DNA from: an uncultured Pelagibacteraceae bacterium
GTDB taxonomy: Bacteria; Pseudomonadota; Alphaproteobacteria; Pelagibacterales; Pelagibacteraceae
Length of the DNA: 43,338 nucleotides
Direction: 5' to 3'
Assembly (NCBI GenBank): GCA_902624045.1
Contig: CACNVX010000008.1
Span: 1-43,338 of the forward strand
The notes below the pieces were generated by a model. It was given only the letters and a program-made list of their open reading frames with translations. It ran no database searches and was not told the DNA's origin. Below, one piece after another: positions 22,164 to 31,231 of the stretch (position 1 is the first letter of the stretch; every line of letters begins with the position of its first letter). The position numbers and the translations under genes were made by a program.

Positions 22164-22688
22164 ATGAGTATTAAACCAGTTATTACAGTTCCAGACGAAA
22201 TTTTGCGAAAAAAGTCAGCATCGATAGAAAATGTTGATGATAATGTTAAAAAACTAGCAAAGGATCTATTAGATACGATGTACAAATCTAATGGAATTGG
22301 ACTTGCAGCAGTTCAAATAGGTATTTTAAAAAGAATTTTGGTGATTGATGTCTCAACAAAAGATGAAAAAAAAAATCCGCTTTGTTTTATAAACCCTAAG
22401 ATAAAAAATTTTAGTGATGAAAAATCTGTTTATGAAGAAGGATGTTTGTCCATACCAGATACATTCATTGAAATTGAGAGACCCAAAATTTGCGAAGTTG
22501 AATATATAGATATTAACGGAAAATTGAAAAATATTGAGTGTGATGGTTTACTATCAACTTGTCTCCAGCATGAAATTAATCATTTGGATGGAAAGCTTAT
22601 AATTGATAATTTAACCAAATTAAAAAGAGACATAATTATTAAAAAAATTTCAAAAAATAAAAAAAATCCTAACAGAGTAATAGTCTAG
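22164..22688 (+). CDS. def: Peptide deformylase
   Basis: Removes the formyl group from nascent N-terminal formyl-methionine. The 174-residue product carries all three family motifs: motif I GIGLAAVQIG near 44-53, motif II EEGCLSIP with the metal-binding Cys near 93, and motif III QHEINHLDGK with two His ligands and the catalytic Glu near 135. Motif III reads HEINH instead of the commoner HExDH; the metal and catalytic residues are kept, so activity is expected. fmt follows after two bases, the standard pair: Fmt adds the formyl group that Def removes. truA completes the cluster. Confidence 0.97.
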   Translation: MSIKPVITVPDEILRKKSASIENVDDNVKKLAKDLLDTMYKSNGIGLAAVQIGILKRILVIDVSTKDEKKNPLCFINPKIKNFSDEKSVYEEGCLSIPDTFIEIERPKICEVEYIDINGKLKNIECDGLLSTCLQHEINHLDGKLIIDNLTKLKRDIIIKKISKNKKNPNRVIV

Positions 22689-22690
22689 TT

Positions 22691-23614
22691 ATGTTTAAAA
22701 AGATTATTTTTATGGGAACGCCGATGTTTTCTGTTCCCATACTAAAATCTTTATATCAAAATGGATATCCAATTGAATGTGTATATACACAGCCGCCACA
22801 AAAATCCCAAAGAGGTCAAAAAATCAATAAATCTCCGATACAAAAGATTTGTGAAACTTTAAATTTAAAATTTAGATCTCCAAATTCGCTAAAAGAAAAT
22901 GAAAATGAATTAGAATACTTTAAATCATTAGACGCAGATTTAGCAATTGTAGTAGCTTATGGTCAAATTATTCCCAAAGAATTTTTAAACCTTACTAAAA
23001 AAGGATTTGTTAATATACATGCATCCATTCTTCCAAAGTGGAGAGGTGCTGCTCCTATTCAACGATCAATTATGAATTTAGATAAAGAGACAGGGATTAG
23101 TGTTATGAGAATAGTAGAGCAATTGGACACAGGGCCAGTATGCAATGTTTATAAAATTAATATTGAAAATAATTTTAACGCCGAAGATGTTAGTGAAAAG
23201 CTCTCAAGTCTAGCATCGGAGAAAATTTTAGATAACATAGATGATATATATGAGGGTAATGCTAACTTTGTAGAACAAGATCATTCATCAGCTACATATG
23301 CTTCAAAAATTCAAAAGTTAGAGGGACAAATTAATTGGAAAGAGGATGCTAAAATTATAATTGGTAAAATCAATGGACTTTATCCAACCCCTGGAGCGTA
23401 TTTTATGGTTAATGGTGAGAGGTATAAAATACTAAAAGCAGAAATTGGACAAGCACAAGGAAAACCAGGAGAGGTTTTATCTGACTATTTAGAAATTTCA
23501 TGTGGAGATAAAAAATCAATTAAAATTAAAGAAATACAAAGAGAAGGAAAAAAGGCTCAAAGTATTGGCGAATTTGTTTTAGGAACAAAAATTAAAAAAG
23601 GTTCATTTCTATAA
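22691..23614 (+). CDS. fmt: Methionyl-tRNA formyltransferase
   Basis: Formylates Met-tRNA(fMet) with 10-formyltetrahydrofolate. The 307-residue protein has the family start KIIFMGTPMFSVPIL, the catalytic segment NIHASILPKWRGAAPIQ near 107-123 (Asn, His, and the later Asp of the active triad in DTGPV), and a C-terminal OB-like domain from about 205 (KLEGQINWKEDA). Length is normal. It sits between def and truA and overlaps the truA start by one base. Together with def it supplies the formyl-methionine cycle for translation initiation, matching the many other initiation genes in the window. Confidence 0.97.
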   Translation: MFKKIIFMGTPMFSVPILKSLYQNGYPIECVYTQPPQKSQRGQKINKSPIQKICETLNLKFRSPNSLKENENELEYFKSLDADLAIVVAYGQIIPKEFLNLTKKGFVNIHASILPKWRGAAPIQRSIMNLDKETGISVMRIVEQLDTGPVCNVYKINIENNFNAEDVSEKLSSLASEKILDNIDDIYEGNANFVEQDHSSATYASKIQKLEGQINWKEDAKIIIGKINGLYPTPGAYFMVNGERYKILKAEIGQAQGKPGEVLSDYLEISCGDKKSIKIKEIQREGKKAQSIGEFVLGTKIKKGSFL

Positions 23615-24354
23615 TGAATAGATACCAAATACTTATAGAGTATGTAGGTACAAATTTTAGAGGATGGCAAATTCAAAAAAAAGGTCCAACTATTCAAGGA
23701 TTAATTCAAGAAAAATTATCAAAATTATTAAAAGAGAGGATTATTTTACATGGTCAGGGGAGAACTGATGCAGGTGTTCATGCATTTGGGCAATCTGCAC
23801 ATTTTGATTGTAAAAATAAAATAATTGATACAATTAAATTTTTAAAATCAATAAATCATTTTTTAAATTTAAAAGATATTGCAATTAAAAATATTAAAAA
23901 AAAAAATAAAAAATTTCATGCTAGATTTTCAGCAAAACAAAGAATTTATAAATATTTTATTTTTAATCAAATAAGCCAACCAATAATTGAAAAAAATAGA
24001 GCATGGCATGTTCGACGACCTTTAAATTTAGAATTAATGAAAAAGGGTGCAAAAAAGTTATTAGGAACCCATGATTATTCAACTTTTAGATCTTCAAGCT
24101 GCAATGCGAAAAGTCCAATTAAAACTATAAAATCAATAAAAATTAAATCATCAAAAAATAAAATAGAATTTCAATTTAGTTCTCAATCATTTTTACAACA
24201 TCAAGTTAGATCTATGGTTGGTTGTTTAAAATATTTGGGAGAATCTAAATGGGATTTGAAAACTTTTGAAAACAGATTTAAGTTAAAAAAAAGAACATTG
24301 TGTGCTCCTCCAGCACCACCAGGTGGTTTATTTTTATTTAGAGTTCTCTATTAA
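23614..24354 (+). CDS. truA: tRNA pseudouridine synthase A (positions 38-40)
   Basis: Converts U38, U39 and U40 of the anticodon stem-loop to pseudouridine. The 246-residue product begins NRYQILIEYVGTNFRGWQIQ and has GRTDAGVHAFGQ near 50-61 with the catalytic Asp (second in GRTDAG), FHARFSAKQRIYKYFI, and the C-terminal FLQHQVRSMVG. All are strong family signatures. Its first base is the last base of fmt. It ends one base before the convergent SET-domain gene, with no room for a separate terminator. The tRNA genes of this window give it plausible nearby substrates. Confidence 0.97.
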   Translation: MNRYQILIEYVGTNFRGWQIQKKGPTIQGLIQEKLSKLLKERIILHGQGRTDAGVHAFGQSAHFDCKNKIIDTIKFLKSINHFLNLKDIAIKNIKKKNKKFHARFSAKQRIYKYFIFNQISQPIIEKNRAWHVRRPLNLELMKKGAKKLLGTHDYSTFRSSSCNAKSPIKTIKSIKIKSSKNKIEFQFSSQSFLQHQVRSMVGCLKYLGESKWDLKTFENRFKLKKRTLCAPPAPPGGLFLFRVLY

Positions 24355-24355
24355 T

Positions 24356-24826
24356 TTATTTTTTATTGCTCATTGCATACTTTTTATTTATTCGCCATCT
24401 AGACTCAGCTCTAACAATATAGCCACAACAGTTTTTTGATTTACATTTACAAGGAAATTGTTTATAGTTTTCATCATAACCAAATCCATAATCACAGGTA
24501 AATTCCTCACCTTTTTTAATGTCTTTGATTGCTTTGACCCAAATTTTTAATCCCTTTCCATCGTAATCACAATTATTATCACAAGAATGATTAATTAAAC
24601 CCGCGGTATTCCATGGAAAATCTCCATCCAAATCATATCTCTTATTTATTGTAAATAAATATATCGGTTTACTATTATCGTACTTATCAGATATTTGTGT
24701 TTGTTTTTTTGTTATAAGTTTTCCAACATAATCAATTATTTTAGTTCCTTCTTTAATATCACAAGTTGCATAAAGTCCTCTACCTTTATTATCAATTTTA
24801 GATTTTTTTATTTTATATAATTTCAT
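24356..24826 (-). CDS. SET-domain protein lysine methyltransferase with post-SET cysteines
   Basis: A 156-residue protein consisting of a compact SET domain. It starts KSKIDNKGRGLYAT, has the SAM/lysine-channel motif NHSC at residues 79-82, then GEEFTCDYGF at 106-115 with the conserved Tyr, and a post-SET segment CKCKSKNCCG (Cys126, 128, 133) that in eukaryotic enzymes binds zinc with the NHSC cysteine. All key residues are present, so it is likely active as a protein-lysine methyltransferase. The target is unknown; ribosomal or nucleoid proteins are candidates. It is the last gene of the long minus-strand run, 34 bases after a histone-deacetylase homologue. SET proteins are uncommon in free-living bacteria and are often thought to be acquired by transfer. 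Confidence 0.9.
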   Translation of the reverse strand: MKLYKIKKSKIDNKGRGLYATCDIKEGTKIIDYVGKLITKKQTQISDKYDNSKPIYLFTINKRYDLDGDFPWNTAGLINHSCDNNCDYDGKGLKIWVKAIKDIKKGEEFTCDYGFGYDENYKQFPCKCKSKNCCGYIVRAESRWRINKKYAMSNKK

Positions 24827-24860
24827 GAAGAATTTTTATTTAGAGTTTTATTAAGATTTA

Positions 24861-25790
24861 TCAATTAAATTCTAAAAGAGCATCTACGTGTCTTTTAGTG
24901 CTGTCTCGAAGTGCATTTAGGTCATAACCACCCTCTAAAATTGAAACAACTTTTCCATTACAAAATTTTTTAGAAGCCTCTAATATTCTTTTGGTAATAG
25001 TGAAATAATCCTCTGTTTTTAAATTAAATTGAGCAAGAGGATCATCCTTATGGGCATCAAAACCAGCACTGATTAATATAAATTCTGGATTAAACTCCTC
25101 TAATTTTTTCAATACATGGTCAAATACGTTTAAATATTCATCTGAACTTATGCCAGCTGGCAAAGGTATATTAAAGATATTGTTAAATTTACCTCTTTCT
25201 TGTTCAGAACCAGTTCCTGGGTAATAGGGATATTGATGAGTTGATATAAAAAGAACATTTTCATTTTCATAAAAAATATCCTGAGTTCCATTACCATGAT
25301 GAACGTCAAAATCAACTATAGCAACTTTTTTATATTTATATTTTTTTAATAAATAATTAGCACCAATACTTACAGAATTTAAAATACAAAAACCAGCAGC
25401 TTTACTTTGTGAACTATGATGTCCAGGAGGTCGAACACCACAAAATGCATTTCTAAATTCTTTTTTTTCTACTCCATCAATTGCAGTAATTATTGATCCC
25501 ACTGCATCAAAAATTGCCTCTTCACTTCCAGGCGAAATGATTGTGTCACCATCAAGTGAAGAAAAACCTTTCTTTGGAAAAGAATTTTTAATTAAATTTA
25601 AATAATCTTTTTCGTGAGTTGTTAAAATAATATCATCTGAAACTTTAGACGGTTTCTTCCATATAAGATTTTTATTATCAAGTTTTTTAAAATTATCCAC
25701 TATCACAGATACCCTTGCTATTTGTTCTGGATGACCAGGACCTGTATCATGATTTTGAGATGTATCTGATGTGATTAATCCAGTTTTCAC
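24861..25790 (-). CDS. Histone deacetylase superfamily (AcuC/HDAC-like) amidohydrolase
   Basis: A 309-residue zinc-dependent deacetylase. Catalytic features are intact: GHPEQIAR near 19, the His pair RPPGHHS (124-125), zinc ligands in DFDVHHGNG (Asp162, His164) and SAGFDAH (Asp245), and the catalytic Tyr in GGYD (289). Bacterial members deacetylate proteins (AcuC acts on acetyl-CoA synthetase), polyamines or small amides; the substrate cannot be read from sequence. It overlaps the end of dapE by four bases, so it is co-translated with lysine/DAP synthesis, and is followed by a SET-domain gene. The pairing of a lysine deacetylase with a lysine methyltransferase behind lysine synthesis is curious, but causality is inference. 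Confidence 0.93.
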   Translation of the reverse strand: MKTGLITSDTSQNHDTGPGHPEQIARVSVIVDNFKKLDNKNLIWKKPSKVSDDIILTTHEKDYLNLIKNSFPKKGFSSLDGDTIISPGSEEAIFDAVGSIITAIDGVEKKEFRNAFCGVRPPGHHSSQSKAAGFCILNSVSIGANYLLKKYKYKKVAIVDFDVHHGNGTQDIFYENENVLFISTHQYPYYPGTGSEQERGKFNNIFNIPLPAGISSDEYLNVFDHVLKKLEEFNPEFILISAGFDAHKDDPLAQFNLKTEDYFTITKRILEASKKFCNGKVVSILEGGYDLNALRDSTKRHVDALLEFN

Positions 25791-26929
25791 TTAAAGTAAT
25801 TCTTTAAAATATTAGAATAAATTAAGGTTAATTTTTTTAAATCTGAAATTGATGATCTTTCATTGACCTGGTGAATACTGTTGTTTCTTAAACCAAGTTC
25901 TAGTCTCGGTATTGATCCTAAAAATCTACTATCACTTGTTCCACCTCTACAGTTTAATTTAGCTGAAAGTCTTGTTACCTTTTTGATAACATTTTTTACC
26001 ATAAGAATATCTTTATTTGGCTCTGTATAAAAAGCCTCACCACTTACTGTGTATTCTATTTTAGCCGTACATTTTTGTTTTTTTACAACTGAATTAATTA
26101 TTTTATTTAGTTTTTTCTTTAAATCAGTTGATTTGTATTTAGTATTAAATCTCACATTAAACTTTGCACTTGCAGTTTGAGGCACCACATTTTCAGATAA
26201 ATTTTCAACATCCATTTTAGTAAATTCTAGATTAGATGGTGGCATGTATTTAGTTCCATTATCTAAAGGAGCACTTTTTAATTTTGCTATTATTTTAGCT
26301 AAAGCTGTACAAGGATTAATATAAGAGCCATAAAATGCAGAGTGACCACTTTTACCATATACAGTTATAACTCCATTCATAGAACCTCGTCTTCCAATTC
26401 TTATTTCATCTCCAACTGATTTATTTGAAGATGGTTCTCCGACTATAGAAAAGTCAATTTTTTCACTTTTTTTTCTTAAGTATTTCATAACTGCTGGACA
26501 TCCATAACCGGTAGTTTCTTCATCTGCAGAAATAATGATTGAAATAGATCCTTTAAATTTATTATTTTTTATAAAATTACTTACTGCACTTATCCAGCAA
26601 GCTACACCTCCCTTCATATCCTGAGCACCTCTTCCGTTTAGATATCCCTTGCTTACCACAGCTTTAAAAGGCGGAAGTTTCCAATTATCAAGATTTGCAA
26701 CAACATCTGTATGACCTAAGTACATTATGTGAGGTTTTGATTTACCATATCTCGCATATAGATTAAGAGCTGGTTTTGATCCACTTCCTTTTGATTTTAT
26801 AATTGTGCATTTAAAACCGATAGCAGTTAACTTTTTTGATAAGAATTTCATTATACCCTTATCTTCTGTTTTGATCGTAGGAAATCTTATTAGCTCCTGA
26901 GCTAAATTTGTTTCATTATAAGTTTTCAT
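25787..26929 (-). CDS. dapE: Succinyl-diaminopimelate desuccinylase
   Basis: Zinc-dependent M20-family hydrolase that cleaves N-succinyl-LL-diaminopimelate in the succinylase branch of lysine/DAP synthesis. The 380-residue length fits. Visible: HTDVVANLDNW with the first metal His and Asp near 73-75, GRGAQDMKGG with the bridging Asp near 106, ADEETTGYG with the catalytic Glu pair near 137, and GGTSDSRF near 327. Neighbours confirm the pathway: dapD lies 4 bases upstream. The HDAC homologue overlaps its end by four bases. ArgE is an alternative M20 member but the GGTSDSRF signature and dapD linkage favour DapE. Confidence 0.96.
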   Translation of the reverse strand: MKTYNETNLAQELIRFPTIKTEDKGIMKFLSKKLTAIGFKCTIIKSKGSGSKPALNLYARYGKSKPHIMYLGHTDVVANLDNWKLPPFKAVVSKGYLNGRGAQDMKGGVACWISAVSNFIKNNKFKGSISIIISADEETTGYGCPAVMKYLRKKSEKIDFSIVGEPSSNKSVGDEIRIGRRGSMNGVITVYGKSGHSAFYGSYINPCTALAKIIAKLKSAPLDNGTKYMPPSNLEFTKMDVENLSENVVPQTASAKFNVRFNTKYKSTDLKKKLNKIINSVVKKQKCTAKIEYTVSGEAFYTEPNKDILMVKNVIKKVTRLSAKLNCRGGTSDSRFLGSIPRLELGLRNNSIHQVNERSSISDLKKLTLIYSNILKNYFK

Positions 26930-26933
26930 TAAT

Positions 26934-27761
26934 TTATTCTCTTAAAAGATCATTAACTGACGTTTTTGATCTTGTCTTTTCATCAACTTGTTTAATTATT
27001 ACTGCACAATATAAAGATGGGGCTTGTGGATTATTTTTATCTGGCAAGGACCCTGGAACTACCACTGAATAAGGTGGAATTTTTCCATACGTTATTTCAC
27101 CAGTTTTTCTATTAACAATTTTTGTGGATTGTCCAATATACATTCCCATACTCAGAACAGAGCCCTCTCCAACTATAACACCCTCTACTACTTCAGACAT
27201 TGCACCTAAGAAAACATTATCTTCAATAATAGTTGGCAATGCTTGTGCAGGTTCTAATACACCTCCAACTCCAGTACCAGCTGAGATATGACAATTTTTT
27301 CCAATTTGACAGCAACTTCCTGCACGACTAAACGTATCCATCATTGTACCTTCGTCAATGTATGCTCCTATATTTACATAACAAGGCATCAAAACTGCAT
27401 TTTTTCCAACAAATGATCCTTTTCTTACGGGTGAGTTTGGTACCATTCTAAAACCAGCTTTTTCGTGATCTTCTTTTGTCCATCCGGCTGTTTTTCCTTT
27501 AAGCAAATGAGCTTTGTCATACCAGCTACTGTATGGACCATTTAAATTTTCCATTGGATACATTCTAAAACTTAACATGATAGCTTTTTTTAGATGTTGA
27601 TGAGTAATCCACTCACCATTAACTTTTTCAGCTACTCTTACTTTTCCACTGTCCAAGTCATTGATAATTTGATTAACAGAATCCTTTAAAGACTTATCTG
27701 AATTTTGGTTTACTTGGTCTTTATTCTCCCAAGCTTCATTTATAATTTTTTCGATACTCAT
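26934..27761 (-). CDS. dapD: Tetrahydrodipicolinate N-succinyltransferase
   Basis: Transfers succinyl from succinyl-CoA to tetrahydrodipicolinate, giving the substrate chain that DapE later completes. The 275-residue protein has an N-terminal helical part (about 1-100) and a left-handed parallel beta-helix made of hexapeptide repeats, seen as NAVLMPCYVNIGAYIDEGTMMD and the following turns near 115-200, with the family tail YCAVIIKQVDEKTRSKT. Length is exactly normal. It forms a tight cluster with the HAD phosphatase upstream (4-base spacer) and dapE downstream. No regulation is visible. Confidence 0.97.
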   Translation of the reverse strand: MSIEKIINEAWENKDQVNQNSDKSLKDSVNQIINDLDSGKVRVAEKVNGEWITHQHLKKAIMLSFRMYPMENLNGPYSSWYDKAHLLKGKTAGWTKEDHEKAGFRMVPNSPVRKGSFVGKNAVLMPCYVNIGAYIDEGTMMDTFSRAGSCCQIGKNCHISAGTGVGGVLEPAQALPTIIEDNVFLGAMSEVVEGVIVGEGSVLSMGMYIGQSTKIVNRKTGEITYGKIPPYSVVVPGSLPDKNNPQAPSLYCAVIIKQVDEKTRSKTSVNDLLRE

Positions 27762-27765
27762 AGTT

Positions 27766-28437
27766 TTATGAGTTTTTTAATAACCTTATTTCTTTTAAAA
27801 ATAAAGAAAGATTTTCTATTTTATAATCAATATATTCCTTATCAGATTCTTTTTTACCCCAATATTCATTATTGATTAACCAAACTGTTTTTGCTCCTCT
27901 TTCTTTTCCTATTGATAAGTTTTTTGCGATATCTTCAATATAAAGAGTTTCGGTTGGATCGATTTGAAATTTTTTGACCATGAGATCAAATGCTTTTGCT
28001 GCAGGTTTTGGACTATATTCAGCATCAACAATGTCAAATACACCATCAAATTGGTCATCAATGCCTAATTGAGTTGTGATATTTTTAACATGTTCTTTGC
28101 TACCATTTGTAAACACGTACTTTTTCAGATTAATATTTTCTAACTCTTTCCTTAAAACTTTATCTTTTTCTAAAAAATCTAAGTCAATGTCATGAACATA
28201 ATCCAAAAACTCCCGTGGCGGGATATTATGGTGTATCATTAGACCATTGAGACTCGTATTATATTTATGAAAATAATTTGTTTGCAGTTCCTTAGCTTCT
28301 TTTAAATCTACATTTAATTTATTTGATATATATTGAGTCATTTTTTTACTGACCTGTCCAAATACACCTTCAAGATCAGCATATAACACGCCGTCACAAT
28401 CAAATAAAATATTCTTAATATTTTTTAATTCTTTCAT
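27766..28437 (-). CDS. HAD-family hydrolase, pyrimidine 5'-nucleotidase type
   Basis: A 223-residue haloacid dehalogenase superfamily phosphatase. Motif I is LFDCDGVLY (nucleophile Asp near 14 and the acid/base Asp two residues on), motif II is the FTNGS strand near 109, motif III includes KPAAKAFDLM, and motif IV is LYIEDIAKN near 171. The sequence with YFHKY and ENINLKKYVFTNG resembles the yeast SDT1-like pyrimidine 5'-nucleotidase subgroup that is common in alphaproteobacteria between argB and dapD. The substrate is probably a nucleotide or a damaged phosphometabolite. It overlaps argB by four bases and ends four bases before dapD. Subfamily is moderately sure; superfamily is certain. Confidence 0.85.
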   Translation of the reverse strand: MKELKNIKNILFDCDGVLYADLEGVFGQVSKKMTQYISNKLNVDLKEAKELQTNYFHKYNTSLNGLMIHHNIPPREFLDYVHDIDLDFLEKDKVLRKELENINLKKYVFTNGSKEHVKNITTQLGIDDQFDGVFDIVDAEYSPKPAAKAFDLMVKKFQIDPTETLYIEDIAKNLSIGKERGAKTVWLINNEYWGKKESDKEYIDYKIENLSLFLKEIRLLKNS

Positions 28438-29282
28438 TGTCTTATTAGCGTACCTGATCCTTTGTCAGAGAAGATTTCCCATAAACATGAATGTGGTTTC
28501 GTACCATTAATTATACCCACTGCAGTAACACCGTTATTGACTGCATTTAAACAAGCATTTATTTTAGGTATCATTCCCTCAGTAATAGTTTCGTCTTTGA
28601 TCATTTCAATAACTTCAGATGAGGAAATCTCCTCTATTAATTTCTTTTTTTTATCTAGAACACCATCCACGTTCGTCATTAAAAGTAGTCTTCTAGATTT
28701 TAAAGATTTTGCTATGGCCATTGCAGCCGTATCTCCATTTATATTGTATGTTTGATTTTCCTTGTCTAAACCTAAAGGTGAAATTATAGGAATTTTATTT
28801 TGATTTATTACGTTTAATATTTTTTCATTATCTATATCATTTGGTGTTCCCACAAATCCTAGCTCTTCTGCTTCTGGTATAACCTTAATAACGTTATTAT
28901 TCTTTGTATGAATAGAGATTGCTTCTGTTTTTTTGTTTTTTAAGGAGCTAACAATGTCGTCATTAAAATCAATCAAAACTGATTCAACAATGTTAATTAT
29001 ATTTCTATCAGTTACCCTTAGTCCTCTTATAAATTTTGATTTGATATTTGATTTTTCCAGCTCTCTTTTAATTCTTGGTCCGCCACCATGTACCACAACA
29101 GTTGCAAGGCCCAACTTGTTTAAAACACTAAGATCAGTTATAAAGTTATTAAATACGTTTCTATCAATTAAAACGTTCCCACCATATTTAATTACTATTA
29201 AATCATTTTTATATTTTTCAATATATTTAGTAACTTCGTTTATTGGTGGCCCATCTTTAGGTAGTATTTTTTCTAGATCCAT
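28434..29282 (-). CDS. argB: Acetylglutamate kinase
   Basis: Phosphorylates N-acetyl-L-glutamate in arginine synthesis. The 282-residue protein is of standard size with IVIKYGGNVL near 30-39, the substrate/phosphate loop VVHGGGPRI near 64-72, NINGDTAAMAIAKSL near 180-194 and the nucleotide-binding LLLMTNVDGVLD. The gene lies between yidC (18 bases downstream of its end) and the HAD gene, which overlaps it by four bases. The extended N-terminus (about 25 residues before the first strand) is typical of the arginine-inhibitable form, but feedback control is an inference. The rest of the arginine pathway is not in this window. Confidence 0.97.
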   Translation of the reverse strand: MDLEKILPKDGPPINEVTKYIEKYKNDLIVIKYGGNVLIDRNVFNNFITDLSVLNKLGLATVVVHGGGPRIKRELEKSNIKSKFIRGLRVTDRNIINIVESVLIDFNDDIVSSLKNKKTEAISIHTKNNNVIKVIPEAEELGFVGTPNDIDNEKILNVINQNKIPIISPLGLDKENQTYNINGDTAAMAIAKSLKSRRLLLMTNVDGVLDKKKKLIEEISSSEVIEMIKDETITEGMIPKINACLNAVNNGVTAVGIINGTKPHSCLWEIFSDKGSGTLIRQ

Positions 29283-29300
29283 TTACTATTTATTGAAATA

Positions 29301-30980
29301 TTAGTTTGCAGTTTTAACAGTTGTACGTTTCATTATTACAACTTGCTGAGCCATTGTTAAAATATTATTAACAGTCCAATAAATAACCAATCCACTTGGG
29401 AAAGGTGCTAGTATTACTGTTAAAAATAAAGGAAAGAACATAAATATTTTTGCTTGCATTGGGTCTGTTGGAGCAGGGTTCAATTTTTGTTGCACCCACA
29501 TGGAGACACCCATTGCTACAGGCCAAGCTCCAATTACAAGGAAAGATGGTACATCAAATGGCAGTAATCCAAATAAATTAAATATAGACGTGGGATCTTT
29601 AGCACTTAAATCTTGGATCCAACCATAAAAAGGCATGTGACGCATTTCTATTGTAACAAATAAAACCTTATAAAGAGCAAAGAATACAGGAATCTGAATC
29701 AAAATAGGAAGGCATCCACTCATAGGATTTACTTTCTCTTTTTTATAAAGAGCCATCATTGCTTGCTGCAATTTCATTTTATCATCTTTATGTAGCTCCT
29801 TAAGTCTTACCATCTCAGGCTGGAGGGCTTTCATTTTAGCCATGCTTCTGAATGAAAAATTTGCAAGAGGAAAAAACGCTACACGAATACAAACAGTAAC
29901 AGCTATAATTGCTAATCCGTAATTACCAAATATTTTAAAGAAATATTCTAATGCAGTAAACAAAGGACGTGTTAAAAAGTATAAGAAACCCCAATCAATA
30001 GTAAGATCAAACTTATCAATTTTTAAAGATTCTGCATACCCATCTATTACATCAACTCTTTTTGCAGCCACTATTACTTGCAACTTTTCTTCTATAGAGG
30101 AGTTTCCAGTTAACTCTAATGGTTCTGTTGTAACAAAGTTTATTCGATATTTATTTTTGTAATCCATTGTGGTTTTAAATTCTTTTTTTCGTGGTGGAAT
30201 AAGGGTTGATATGTAATATTTATCCCCTAAACCTAACCATCCTTTTTGGGCAATTCTTGAAAATTTCTTCTCCTCAATATCATCATAATCTTCCTCAATT
30301 AATTCTTCATCTAATGTAGCGATAGGGCCTTCATGAAGAATATAAAAATCAGTCAAACCTTCTGGGATCTGATTTCTTATAATTTGTCCATAAGAATAGA
30401 AGTCATAGTTTTTATCTGTAGAATTTATAACTCTTTGTTTTATTGTGAATAAAAATTTATCATCTAAAGCAATTTCTTTTTCAAAAGTTATTCCTTGATC
30501 ATTTGTCCAACTTAGTTTTATTGGAGACTGATCTGTTAATTTATTATTTCCTTTCACTGACCAAATTGAGTCTGCACTCGGTATATTTATATTTTTATCG
30601 TTAGTTATAAAACCACTTTCAATTATATAACCATCTTTAGAACTTCTTGGTGTGAGAAATTTTACTTTTTCGTCACTTTCTAAACTCACATTATATTCCT
30701 TGAAAGTTAAGTCGTCTATTGCAGCCCCCTTTAATGAGATAGATCCAAAGATACTTTGGTTCTCAAATTGAATTCTTTCACTTTGTTGTAAAGCTTCTTC
30801 TCTTGAAATCTTAGTTACATTTTCTGTTTGCTCAAGACTAGGAGCATCTGAATTCAGTTCAGTTTTAGTTTTTTCAGCTAAATTTTCTTTAGTTACAGGC
30901 GGAGGCGCAAAAAATAATGAATATAATATGATTACTGCAGCCGATAAACTTATAGCAGCAATTATATTTCGAGTTTCCAT
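29301..30980 (-). CDS. yidC: Membrane protein insertase YidC
   Basis: Inserts and folds inner-membrane proteins, alone or with SecYEG. The 559-residue product has the Gram-negative layout: an N-terminal membrane anchor (about 7-27), a large periplasmic beta-rich domain (about 55-340), then the conserved five-helix core with RSMAKMKALQPEMVRLKELH, NPMSGCLPILIQIPVFFALYKVL and the C-terminal SGLVIYWTVNNILTMAQQ. It shares one base with yidD upstream. The order rpmH-rnpA-yidD-yidC is the classical chromosomal arrangement near oriC in many bacteria; dnaA is not visible here. Confidence 0.98.
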   Translation of the reverse strand: METRNIIAAISLSAAVIILYSLFFAPPPVTKENLAEKTKTELNSDAPSLEQTENVTKISREEALQQSERIQFENQSIFGSISLKGAAIDDLTFKEYNVSLESDEKVKFLTPRSSKDGYIIESGFITNDKNINIPSADSIWSVKGNNKLTDQSPIKLSWTNDQGITFEKEIALDDKFLFTIKQRVINSTDKNYDFYSYGQIIRNQIPEGLTDFYILHEGPIATLDEELIEEDYDDIEEKKFSRIAQKGWLGLGDKYYISTLIPPRKKEFKTTMDYKNKYRINFVTTEPLELTGNSSIEEKLQVIVAAKRVDVIDGYAESLKIDKFDLTIDWGFLYFLTRPLFTALEYFFKIFGNYGLAIIAVTVCIRVAFFPLANFSFRSMAKMKALQPEMVRLKELHKDDKMKLQQAMMALYKKEKVNPMSGCLPILIQIPVFFALYKVLFVTIEMRHMPFYGWIQDLSAKDPTSIFNLFGLLPFDVPSFLVIGAWPVAMGVSMWVQQKLNPAPTDPMQAKIFMFFPLFLTVILAPFPSGLVIYWTVNNILTMAQQVVIMKRTTVKTAN

Positions 30981-31231
30981 TATTTATTATCCTTTATTTC
31001 TTTTTTAACTGGATCAAATCCCTCCCCACCACCTAAAAATTTTATTGGATGGCAGGATAAAATTCTTTTTATACCCAAAAACAAACCTCTAAAAAAACCG
31101 AATTTTTTTAAAGAATCTATACAGTACTCAGAACATGTTGGTAAATATCTACAAGAATGGCCCAACAACGGACTAATCAAAAATTTGTAAGTTTGGATGA
31201 ATTTAATTAAAATTAGAGTAAATATATTCAT
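30980..31231 (-). CDS. yidD: Membrane protein insertion efficiency factor YidD
   Basis: An 83-residue protein of the YidD (Haemolytic) family that helps YidC-dependent insertion. The signature FLISPLLGHSCRYLPTCSEYCIDSLKKFG with its conserved cysteines lies at about 17-45, followed by GIKRILSCHPIKFLGGGEGFDPV. An N-terminal amphipathic, hydrophobic stretch (FTLILIKFIQTYKFL) suits peripheral attachment to the inner membrane. It shares one base with rnpA upstream and one with yidC downstream, so the three proteins are translated in step. Length is normal. Confidence 0.96.
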   Translation of the reverse strand: MNIFTLILIKFIQTYKFLISPLLGHSCRYLPTCSEYCIDSLKKFGFFRGLFLGIKRILSCHPIKFLGGGEGFDPVKKEIKDNK

